A DNA stretch of 7,133 nucleotides from Flavobacteriaceae bacterium UBA2000 (GTDB taxonomy: Bacteria > Bacteroidota > Bacteroidia > Flavobacteriales > Flavobacteriaceae). The notes under the pieces were generated by a model, which worked only from the letters and a program-made list of their open reading frames with translations, was not told where the DNA came from and did no database searches. Location: assembly GCA_002335345.1 (NCBI GenBank), contig DDCS01000067.1, positions 1 to 7,133 of the forward strand. Reading direction: 5' to 3'. This document shows, piece by piece, positions 1-5,762 of this stretch (positions are counted from its first letter, which is position 1; each line of letters begins with the position of its first letter). The position numbers and the translations under genes are program-made.

Positions 1-57
1 CGCAACATGGCCACATCTACTCACGAGACAATTTCTAGCAGAACCGTGCCGCTGCTC

Positions 58-249
58 TTACTGAGTGGCGCCAACTATTGAGCGCATAGGTTCAGGCTGC
101 GCTAGCAATCTGATGCGAGTTCTCATTCGTCTGACAGCACCCTTTTTTTGCTTAGCAAGTTCACAAAGCATTGGGTAATAGCATTTAGCTAGAACTGCGT
201 CTGTTGGTGTTGGATTACGCCGTCCCGCTAGAAAATTATTCACTTCCAT
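58..249 (-). CDS. doubtful small hypothetical protein, 63 aa
   Basis: This minus-strand frame runs from ATG at 249 to TAA at 58. I do not recognise the product. It is basic, with a KQKK cluster followed by RRMRTRIR in the second half, and has two cysteines and no membrane segment. The reading frame stays open upstream to about position 330, but no alternative start there is attractive, and the bases before the ATG show no Shine-Dalgarno sequence. It faces away from the gene at 478. It may be a decayed fragment or a chance frame; if it is not a gene, positions 1-375 hold nothing I can identify. Confidence 0.2.
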   Translation of the reverse strand: MEVNNFLAGRRNPTPTDAVLAKCYYPMLCELAKQKKGAVRRMRTRIRLLAQPEPMRSIVGATQ

Positions 250-375
250 AAAAACACCGCACTTACATAAGATAACCCTAAAAAGTACTAGTGAAAATGG
301 AAGTCTTTTAGTTGCTTTATTGCCTGTTTTTCATTGTCCTAATTGCCAAAATTTGCTTTTCTATTGTATGAAAAG

Positions 376-400
376 TGAAGTGGTCCCAGAAAACTGGACA
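376..400 (+). mobile_element. candidate left terminal repeat of an IS3-family element
   Basis: The 25 bases begin with TG and end in AAAACTGGACA, the general form of IS3-family terminal inverted repeats (5'-TG, an A-run, then TGGACA). No matching opposite end is present in the window. The call is strengthened by IS3 orfA/orfB remnants in the same orientation at 2294-2512, but the two pieces are about 1.9 kb apart, much farther than in an intact element. The match is from memory of the family, not from a search. Confidence 0.42.
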
Positions 401-412
401 GTCAGCTAAGGT

Positions 413-442
413 GTATCCCAAACCTTTGAAGGGATACGTATC
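413..442 (+). promoter_or_regulatory. hairpin plus overlapping palindrome in the leader of the first gene
   Basis: GTATCCC (413-419) and GGGATAC (431-437) are perfect 7-base inverted arms around an 11-base loop. The right arm overlaps a second perfect palindrome, GATACGTATC (433-442). The structure sits 20 bases before the ribosome binding site of the 478 gene and just inside the candidate IS3 end. It could be an operator, a leader hairpin or part of the IS. It has no T-run, so it is not a typical intrinsic terminator. Confidence 0.35.
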
Positions 443-461
443 TAAAAAAATTAAGGTAAAC

Positions 462-469
462 AAAAGGAG
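462..469 (+). promoter_or_regulatory. ribosome binding site of the 478 gene
   Basis: AAAAGGAG lies 8 bases before the ATG at 478, close to ideal complementarity and spacing. It fixes the start of the downstream gene. Confidence 0.8.
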
Positions 470-477
470 TTAGAAAA

Positions 478-1245
478 ATGGCAAAAAAAATTAGCGTAGA
501 ATTTTTAGGTAACAGTAAAATCACCGAGGTATATTTTTTTAATAAAGATATAGATGGGGTGTTGAAAGATTTTAAAGGTGAGAGCTTCAGTGCGTTCTTG
601 GCGGTAACAGCCGATCACACAGAGTACTTTGGAAGAGGTTTTAGTCACGACTATGGTGATCTAAGTGTAAAGGTATTGTCTGGTGATGATATTTTATACA
701 ATGACTCAGTGTACCTTGACGAGTCCTATGAAAGTGCGACACCAGACGAAATAAAAGCAGAATTTTTAGAAAACAATGATATGGAGTATGATTCAGTTCT
801 TTCGTACAACGATTTTAAGTGTGTGTCCCCAGATCGTTATATGCCAGACCTCTCAAAGTATAAAAAATGCATAGTTCGTCAAGTCGATCTTGATGGTTAT
901 AATGGACTCTCAACGTTAAATTTAACTGTTGCTGATGACTTCAAACTATCTGATCTTAAAGTAATAGTTGCGAATGGCGCGGATCATACAACAGCCCCGC
1001 GGACAGCTGACCTTATCACTAATATTTTTGGTGAAGACTTTCAGGCCGAGGTAATCGGAATAGAGTATAATGGTACAATACACTTAATCACGAATGAAAC
1101 CTACAAAAGTGATTTAATCAATGAACCTTACACATTCATTGGGACCACAAGTTATACCGCTTACAATTATAATGGCGAGGAGTGGGAAGATGATCCGGAC
1201 GTAAACATCTATGATCTTGGGGAACTTGGCGAAACTGAAGAATAA
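478..1245 (+). CDS. unrecognised acidic protein, 255 aa; homologue of the 5763-7007 product
   Basis: I recognise no named family. The start is ATG with AAAAGGAG 8 bases upstream. The protein is soluble, with no signal peptide or membrane segment, strongly acidic, and ends in an Asp/Glu-rich tail (from about residue 234). Two blocks match the protein encoded at 5763-7007. The first is residues 8-80: E8, G11, V18-Y19, K23, then R53-G54-F55 and an L67-S-G-D stretch. The second is residues 153-199: a D-D-x-K-[LV]-S-[DE]-L-K strand, then I-[GA]-I-E-x-[ND]-G at 193-199. The alternating hydrophobic pattern suggests beta-rich domains. The GIY-YIG gene follows 135 bases downstream on the same strand, so co-transcription is possible but not shown. 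Possible roles include a nuclease partner, a sensor domain or an immunity-type inhibitor; none is demonstrated. Confidence 0.85.
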   Translation: MAKKISVEFLGNSKITEVYFFNKDIDGVLKDFKGESFSAFLAVTADHTEYFGRGFSHDYGDLSVKVLSGDDILYNDSVYLDESYESATPDEIKAEFLENNDMEYDSVLSYNDFKCVSPDRYMPDLSKYKKCIVRQVDLDGYNGLSTLNLTVADDFKLSDLKVIVANGADHTTAPRTADLITNIFGEDFQAEVIGIEYNGTIHLITNETYKSDLINEPYTFIGTTSYTAYNYNGEEWEDDPDVNIYDLGELGETEE

Positions 1246-1365
1246 GCACGACACATAGCGTTGCTGAATGATACTAAACTTGGCTGAATAGTATTGCGCC
1301 TCCGCGATGCGATTAGAGAATAAAACAGAGTTCTCAATTAAGTTTGTCTTCTACTAAAAAGATTA

Positions 1366-1372
1366 TTTGGAG
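1366..1372 (+). promoter_or_regulatory. ribosome binding site of the GIY-YIG gene
   Basis: TTTGGAG ends 8 bases before the ATG at 1381 and supports that start. Confidence 0.65.
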
Positions 1373-1380
1373 CTTCATAG

Positions 1381-2073
1381 ATGATAGAGTTTAACGTATA
1401 TAAGCCAACGGCAGTTGGAGATCTATTCAATGTCGCCCCTGATAAGTCGCCATGGGAAAGCACAGAAAAATATGTCCGTAAAGGCAGTATCTGGGTGCCA
1501 AATCGAATTAAAACTCTGAACTCAAATGAGATTTTAAATCCAAAAAATCAGAAAGTAGACTCTTTTTTTGCAAAAGGCTCTGCGTCAAACCATGGGATCT
1601 ACGTCATGTTTTTTGCAAAGCAAAAGATTTTTTATGTAGGTATTGCGGCACAGTACTCATACAAAAAAAATGGACAAATCAAAAAACTAAAATCTCCGGA
1701 GGGGATTTTGAAACGTTTGAGAAAGCATCGGCTTAAGTGTACGGGATCAAATGTTTGGTCGATTAATCATACGAACTCCCAACATAATGGGTGGAGGCGC
1801 TTTGCTCTCCAAAGATATCAAGAATATTTAGAAAAAGGTGTATACGACGTTTTAGAAGATTGCTTTATATCGATCATTAATTTTAAGTATCCTGAAATGC
1901 ATTTAGATGATGACAAAGGTATTCTTGAGACTTTGGAAAATGACATCAATTGTCGTCAGGACATACTTGATATGTTTGGTACACCATACTCTTCCTTTAC
2001 TCCTTTTGGTCATTCGAACCCGAATAAAGAACCAGTAGAGTGGAAATTTAATAGCTTAGCTTTTGACATTTGA
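1381..2073 (+). CDS. GIY-YIG nuclease-fold protein, 230 aa
   Basis: A central GIY-YIG domain is visible: G72-I-Y74, ten residues, then Y85-V-G87. A helix with the family's catalytic-type arginine follows (G-I-L-K-R-L-R-K-H, 108-116; R112 or R114). The metal-binding glutamate is less certain; E183 or E186 in L-E-T-L-E-N is the best candidate, and N214 could be the terminal Asn. GIY-YIG enzymes cut DNA at a single-domain active site with a divalent metal; they occur in homing endonucleases, UvrC, Slx1 and some type II restriction enzymes such as Eco29kI. About 70 residues precede the domain and have no motif I recognise. No methyltransferase lies nearby, so a classic restriction pair is not supported. 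The KH-containing helix closely resembles that of the protein at 2547-4022. It follows the 478 gene on the same strand with its own good ribosome binding site. Confidence 0.85.
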   Translation: MIEFNVYKPTAVGDLFNVAPDKSPWESTEKYVRKGSIWVPNRIKTLNSNEILNPKNQKVDSFFAKGSASNHGIYVMFFAKQKIFYVGIAAQYSYKKNGQIKKLKSPEGILKRLRKHRLKCTGSNVWSINHTNSQHNGWRRFALQRYQEYLEKGVYDVLEDCFISIINFKYPEMHLDDDKGILETLENDINCRQDILDMFGTPYSSFTPFGHSNPNKEPVEWKFNSLAFDI

Positions 2074-2293
2074 AGTTATTTGAAACGACCCTCATTTCAG
2101 TCCATTAGAGTTCCAGATTGGCTTGAAAGTTTTTAGCAGCAAGTCTTATTATTCCGGAACTAAGCTGTAGCGTATTTTTCAGTTCCACCTGTCTTGGCCC
2201 CTATAACTGAGCCAGTATCTTTAGTATTTGTATTAAAGTATGGATTGCAGGAAATCTTGGATGTTGTAGCTTACTCTAAACAGCATAGAAACG
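2074..2293. other. non-coding gap before the IS remnant
   Basis: I find no gene, RNA gene or convincing terminator here. The only structure is a 6-base inverted repeat, GGAACT (2156-2161) with AGTTCC (2181-2186), too short and too widely spaced to call. The AT-rich composition matches the genes to its left and changes sharply where the IS3 remnant begins. Confidence 0.5.
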
Positions 2294-2512
2294 CTCCAGG
2301 AGTGAGCAGCCGGGAAGAAGCGCCTGGCTGGGGACACAGCGCGTGCCGCGAACACCGATGAGGTCAAAGAGTTGCGCCGTGAAGCAAAAGTCGTCGCGGA
2401 ACAGACGCTCGAACTGGGTCTGCTCAAAAAAAGCATGACAGGCGATGGGGGCGACCACGAATGAGATACCCTGCATCAGAGAAGTTGGAGATCATCCGGC
2501 TGGTCGATAAGG
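2294..2512 (+). mobile_element. IS3-family insertion sequence remnant
   Basis: This short GC-rich stretch encodes the C-terminal end of an IS3 OrfA and the first codons of OrfB, joined by the ATGA overlap (2461-2464) typical of such elements. The recognisable sequence fades into unrelated DNA at about 2294 on the left and 2512 on the right. The element is dead: most of OrfA, nearly all of OrfB with its DDE catalytic region, and the right terminus are missing. Edges are estimates from where the protein-level match stops. Confidence 0.8.
2306..2464 (+). pseudogene. IS3 transposase OrfA, C-terminal fragment
   Basis: The open frame encodes 52 residues starting A-A-G-K-K-R-L-A-G-D-T-A-R-A, then L-R-R-E-A, V-V-A-E-Q-T-L-E-L and L-L-K-K-S-M, ending at TGA 2462-2464. 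This is the leucine-zipper end of a well-known IS3-family OrfA, which normally has an N-terminal helix-turn-helix of 50 or more residues before it. That part is absent: an in-frame TGA lies at 2303-2305, and the bases around 2295-2305 look like a deleted, frameshifted version of the usual W-S-K-E-F-L-E-A-G segment. A few residues also seem missing between R-R-E-A and V-V-A-E-Q. Both are judged from memory of the family. It is non-functional. Confidence 0.8.
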
Positions 2513-2538
2513 GCCAATGCCAAACCAAAAGCGCCTGA
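2461..2538 (+). pseudogene. IS3 transposase OrfB, first codons only
   Basis: ATG at 2461 overlaps the OrfA stop. The first 15 residues, M-R-Y-P-A-S-E-K-L-E-I-I-R-L-V, are the standard beginning of this OrfB type. The match stops at about residue 16-18; the frame then runs into unrelated sequence and ends at TGA 2536-2538. The integrase core is gone. The break lies only about 35 bases from the stop codon of the next gene on the opposite strand, so the junction that brought in that gene probably cut the element. Confidence 0.78.
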
Positions 2539-2546
2539 TTATTACG

Positions 2547-4022
2547 TTACCCAGACAATGCGAAAGTTGCAGATACTTCAAATTGTTCCGGTGTGACGTC
2601 AGTTCGGTGCTGGCCGAGCAACGTCTCTCCGTTGCAGATAGGTGCAAGGTCTATCTTCACCCGATCCTCGGCTGCGCTGACGCGCCTTCTGATCTGGTCA
2701 TCACTTTCCGTTCCATGAAAGGCGCTTAAACGGACATAGGAGAAGCTGAACAGTTGCAGAATATCCTCGCCTGTTGCGTCACGCAGAACTGACCATTGCC
2801 CTTTGGCAAATAAGGCACGGTTTTCGCCTGCATTAAAGCCGGTGTCCTTGACGATCAGCTCCGCGACGTTCGGCTGGCCAAGGGCGGCAAAGTCATGATC
2901 GGGGTCCAAGCGCATCCTCTGGGCCGTTCTTTTCCCGATACCAACATTTGCCCCGCGCATCGAGCATGTCGCGATATGTTTTACCCACCGATCCCTCAGG
3001 ACATTTCCCCCGAAAACAGGCCCCGACCCAACCTGACCATTCCGGTACAGGCCAACATAAATCAGGCTGGGCGCTTGTTCGGCTGAAGCTTTAAAAAAGA
3101 TCCCGTATAGGCCCGCGGCTTGGAAAGGTTCAGCATCAAGGTTCCGGCAGCTAAAGGCGGTGTCCATGAATGAAAGTGACGGCGCTGGTGGCACCTTGGG
3201 TAGGGCCGAAAAGAGCGTATGCGCCTCAAACCTGCGAATGATCACTTTGCTGGTGTCGTCTGTGTCAGCATCGGTCGGTTGCACCCGCTCTCGAAGTGCA
3301 GGCTTACTACGGCTTAGGTTTCTGACGATGCTGATTGGCTTTTGCTGGTCAAACTCGGCGTCAGTGTCGGGGGCATCTTCGTCAGCGTGTCGATAATTAT
3401 CGATAACCGCAGGCGTTATTGCCTCGTTTGAATGGCCAAAAAGCTTCAGAGTTGACGACAAGGCTTTTAATGTGGCGGGCTTTGGTTCGTATCGATCCCT
3501 CAGTGCGGTGAGGAACGCGATAAGCTCTCCCCTGTCGCTATCAAAACTCACCTCCCACCCGCTGTTACTTTTACGGGCAACAGGCATCAACAAGCGTAAA
3601 TACTTCGCAGGCCCTGTCTCGCTTAAGGAGCGCCAGCTGACCCACATCTTTTCAAAGTCATGGCTTACCGCGCCATCGGCTGTTATTTGATCCACGCATT
3701 CGGTGTTCGCCCACAGGTAAATGGCACTAGGACTAACCTTGTCATAAGCTTTCCGATCCACGCAAAGACCAACCCGTTTTCCTCTTGTTCTTCCGTCAAT
3801 CCCAAGTGATCCCGCCACAACAACGCATTGCTCACTTCCAGCAGGCGTCCATAGCCGAGGTGACGCAAATATATTGCACGCTGTATGTTGATGAAGTTCC
3901 AGCAAGACTTTCTGCAAGACCTGCGTGGGCACCCCCCGCAAGTTTTTGACGGTCGTTGGAGAACAAAAATGATCCTCAAACAATGAGGTATCGGAAAGGA
4001 CTTCATTCATGCTTCGGTTCAC
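2547..4022 (-). CDS. two-part protein with C-terminal GIY-YIG nuclease domain, about 491 aa
   Basis: The C-terminal third is a GIY-YIG domain: G304-L-Y306, a 15-residue spacer, Y322-V-G324, then the arginine helix with R343, R345, K348-H349, and finally E452 with N464 in A-A-E-D-x-V-K-I-D-L-A-P-I-C-N, the usual order of metal-binding Glu and terminal Asn. All core residues appear present, so it is probably active. The first 300 residues match no family I know; residues about 210-280 are charged and probably a linker. The longest frame begins at TTG 4088, but that codon sits inside a large inverted repeat with an in-frame TAG just upstream (4092-4094). I prefer GTG 4022, with AAAGG 10 bases upstream; ATG 4010 is equally usable. 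The gene is GC-richer than its neighbours, pointing to a separate origin. It ends tail-on to the IS remnant. The substrate is unknown. Confidence 0.85.
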   Translation of the reverse strand: MNRSMNEVLSDTSLFEDHFCSPTTVKNLRGVPTQVLQKVLLELHQHTACNIFASPRLWTPAGSEQCVVVAGSLGIDGRTRGKRVGLCVDRKAYDKVSPSAIYLWANTECVDQITADGAVSHDFEKMWVSWRSLSETGPAKYLRLLMPVARKSNSGWEVSFDSDRGELIAFLTALRDRYEPKPATLKALSSTLKLFGHSNEAITPAVIDNYRHADEDAPDTDAEFDQQKPISIVRNLSRSKPALRERVQPTDADTDDTSKVIIRRFEAHTLFSALPKVPPAPSLSFMDTAFSCRNLDAEPFQAAGLYGIFFKASAEQAPSLIYVGLYRNGQVGSGPVFGGNVLRDRWVKHIATCSMRGANVGIGKRTAQRMRLDPDHDFAALGQPNVAELIVKDTGFNAGENRALFAKGQWSVLRDATGEDILQLFSFSYVRLSAFHGTESDDQIRRRVSAAEDRVKIDLAPICNGETLLGQHRTDVTPEQFEVSATFALSG

Positions 4023-4035
4023 AGGTACACTACCT
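4023..4035 (-). promoter_or_regulatory. short hairpin covering the ribosome binding site of the middle gene
   Basis: On the minus strand AGGTA and TACCT are perfect 5-base arms around a 3-base loop, ending directly before GTG 4022. The arm AGGTA contains the AAAGG Shine-Dalgarno match, so folding would partly hide it. The stem is short, so the effect may be small. Confidence 0.25.
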
Positions 4036-4061
4036 TTCAGATTACTTGCGCCGCGCCTGCT

Positions 4062-4110
4062 GTAACTTGAGACAGTGTTGTCAAACAAATCCTAACACGT
4101 CTCAAATTAC
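4062..4110. promoter_or_regulatory. long imperfect inverted repeat upstream of the middle gene
   Basis: The left arm (4062-4079) reads GTAACTTGAGACAGTGTT and the right arm (4094-4110) AACACGTCTCAAATTAC. They pair over 16 bases with one mismatch and one single-base bulge, around a 14-base loop. A perfect TTGACA lies in the loop reading toward the middle gene (4084 to 4079), but no good -10 hexamer follows. The size and position suit a repressor operator or the end of a mobile unit. It contains the TTG codon of the longest frame, which argues against that start. Confidence 0.5.
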
Positions 4111-4192
4111 CGCAATCACATAAACCTTGATGTTCCAACAGCTCATAACAACTTTGGCAACTTTTCATAATTCTCGGCCCCAAACATAATGC

Positions 4193-5677
4193 TCATCTAG
4201 AGATCTCATCTTGACCCATTCTAATTAATTCTTGATGGATCAGCACCATCGCCTCTGTATCTCTTTCACAATATTTTATTAGATCCGCGTACACCTCTTC
4301 TTTATTTGGACCGTCTTGAAGAGTTACTGCTTTCCACTCACTCGCCGCAGTCCCTCCATCTTTTATCGTTAAATCGCTATATGAATAACCAGGTACAATC
4401 GCCGGCAACACATCTTTGATAGAGTTACTACCCTTGAATGCAGGGTCCATAATCAGATCTTCATTGAATGGCTCCATCAGATCAATAACTCGACGATTTA
4501 CTTCAAGTAAGAATTCTCGATATTTGGGGGCATATTCTGCCATCTCGGTGTTTCGGCTCATTTCAAAGCCTTTGTTCCAAACAATTATAGAGCCGTAACC
4601 ATCGATATCCTGACTTAATTTTTCTAAAAGCCCGTCAATAGGATTGTCCTTTGCTATATGTAGATAATCGAAATGCTCTAATGACGCGTTTGGATCGCGT
4701 TTAATATGTAAAGAATATTGGAAAGGCACTTGTTGATAGGGAGCGGTATGGTTCCATAGAGGCACAGCATTCGACGAAGTTTCATAATCCAGATAGTAAA
4801 TTGGATAGATAATCTTATCCAAAAACTTGTTAACTTCAGGCTTATTGATATACCGTCCGCCCAGCTCCTTGGCTTTCCAGTATTTCGCACTTCCATGCGA
4901 CAACAGTGCGCCGTCTTTGATATCGCTGAGACGGGTTATATTGTTCTGCTTTAGCTTTTTCACCACACCGCTACCAACTTTTGGTAAGTGATAAATGCTA
5001 TCCTCGTCTAAGTGAGGTTCCAGAGTTTTCCTGATATCCAACCATTCCTGAAAAGCGTTAGACGCTGCCATTGAGGGGTCCATATCAGGGATTTTTTTGG
5101 CGCTTATTACGGTTAGAGCCTTATCAATGTTCGATTTTGTTTTATCGATTATGCTCTCAACATTTTTTGTCACATCGGTAATAGAAACGAGCCTATTTGT
5201 ATCGATCTGGCCGTCTCGGACATAGCTAGAGTTCACATGAGCAACTCTGTAAGTATGAACATCATAACCGGCACCCTTCAGAACAACACTTTGAAATGCT
5301 AGGTCCAACTCGTGTTCTGGTTTTACAGAAGAACTGCTCTTTATTTCAGTAAGAACATAGCCATTGGCGTCAGCTTCCAAAATATCTGTTATACAACTTA
5401 GCTCACCAAATTCATATTTGCCTTGAGAAACACACTGAGCGCCTTCTGCCCAAGCAGCTGATGTTCGAGCGGTCATGATGTTGTCATCACCAATAAATTC
5501 GATTTTTTTTGAGTCTGAGAAAAGTTGCTCTGCGAATGCTTCAAATTCGTAGCCTTCATCTAGCCAGTTTTTAGCTGAATGAGGTATGTTAGGTAGCTCA
5601 GTAGGGTCGTTCTTTTTCAGCCAAAGCCATGCTGGGTGACGGAGAAACAGCATATAATCTGATTTTGAAAGTGACAT
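4193..5677 (-). CDS. DUF2779 protein: Cas4/RecB-like nuclease fused to DEDD-type exonuclease fold, 494 aa
   Basis: I start it at ATG 5677 because the product then opens with S-L-S-K-S-D-Y, the usual beginning of this family; the frame extends to GTG 5728, but neither start has a good ribosome binding site. The N-terminal part is a PD-(D/E)XK nuclease of Cas4/RecB type: E45/E47 helix, D98 in I-T-D-I-L, E111-x-K113 in L-T-E-I-K, and Q129. Residues about 230-253 resemble a helix-hairpin-helix DNA-binding motif. The C-terminal half is the DUF2779 RNase H-like region: D297-Y-E299, P-Y-Q-Q-V-P-F-Q-Y, V-W-N-K-G-F-E (366-372), I-D-L (398-400), S-I-K (419-421) and Y469-x-x-x-D473. The cysteines that form an iron-sulphur cluster in Cas4 relatives are missing. 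It lies 85 bases behind the 5763-7007 gene on the same strand, probably in one transcript. A role in DNA processing or defence is inferred. Confidence 0.9.
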   Translation of the reverse strand: MSLSKSDYMLFLRHPAWLWLKKNDPTELPNIPHSAKNWLDEGYEFEAFAEQLFSDSKKIEFIGDDNIMTARTSAAWAEGAQCVSQGKYEFGELSCITDILEADANGYVLTEIKSSSSVKPEHELDLAFQSVVLKGAGYDVHTYRVAHVNSSYVRDGQIDTNRLVSITDVTKNVESIIDKTKSNIDKALTVISAKKIPDMDPSMAASNAFQEWLDIRKTLEPHLDEDSIYHLPKVGSGVVKKLKQNNITRLSDIKDGALLSHGSAKYWKAKELGGRYINKPEVNKFLDKIIYPIYYLDYETSSNAVPLWNHTAPYQQVPFQYSLHIKRDPNASLEHFDYLHIAKDNPIDGLLEKLSQDIDGYGSIIVWNKGFEMSRNTEMAEYAPKYREFLLEVNRRVIDLMEPFNEDLIMDPAFKGSNSIKDVLPAIVPGYSYSDLTIKDGGTAASEWKAVTLQDGPNKEEVYADLIKYCERDTEAMVLIHQELIRMGQDEISR

Positions 5678-5708
5678 ATGTAGGTTCAATCTATTTTTGA
5701 CGTTAATC

Positions 5709-5726
5709 GGGGCTGTGAGCAGCCCC
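5709..5726 (-). other. GC-rich intercistronic hairpin
   Basis: GGGGCTG and CAGCCCC form a perfect 7-base stem with a 4-base loop, between the stop codon of the upstream gene (5763) and the ATG of the DUF2779 gene (5677). No T-run follows on either strand, so it is not a standard intrinsic terminator. It could slow transcription, protect the message or tune the ratio of the two proteins. Confidence 0.5.
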
Positions 5727-5762
5727 ACTTGAGTGGTTCAGTTTGGAAGTTAGTGCATCGTT

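Noticed and set aside
1..81. Possible end of a plus-strand gene running in from the left edge, stop at 79-81
   Set aside because: The 26 residues are low in information, with a run of leucines, and match nothing I know.
1381..2073. Type II restriction endonuclease of Eco29kI type
   Set aside because: Only the GIY-YIG core agrees. The long insertion I associate with Eco29kI between the two motif halves is absent, and there is no DNA methyltransferase in the window.
2156..2186. Inverted repeat GGAACT / AGTTCC as a terminator of the left unit
   Set aside because: The arms are only 6 bases with a 19-base loop and no T-run after the right arm, so chance is the likeliest explanation.
2233..2476. 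Two overlapping minus-strand open frames of 66 and 67 codons
   Set aside because: They are antisense to the clear IS3 orfA remnant on the plus strand and show no protein-like family pattern.
2517..3690. Several plus-strand open frames of 60-78 codons opposite the middle gene
   Set aside because: They are antisense shadows of a 1.5-kb gene whose own frame carries a complete GIY-YIG motif set.
3683..4006. Minus-strand open frame of 107 codons
   Set aside because: It overlaps the middle gene in another frame on the same strand. I considered a frameshift, but the main frame is continuous across the region, so no break is needed.
4193..5677. Cas4 of a CRISPR system
   Set aside because: The iron-sulphur cysteines are absent, a DUF2779 exonuclease-like half is fused to it, and no repeats, Cas1 or Cas2 are present.
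5709..5726. Intrinsic transcription terminator
   Set aside because: The stem is suitable but no T-run follows on either strand.
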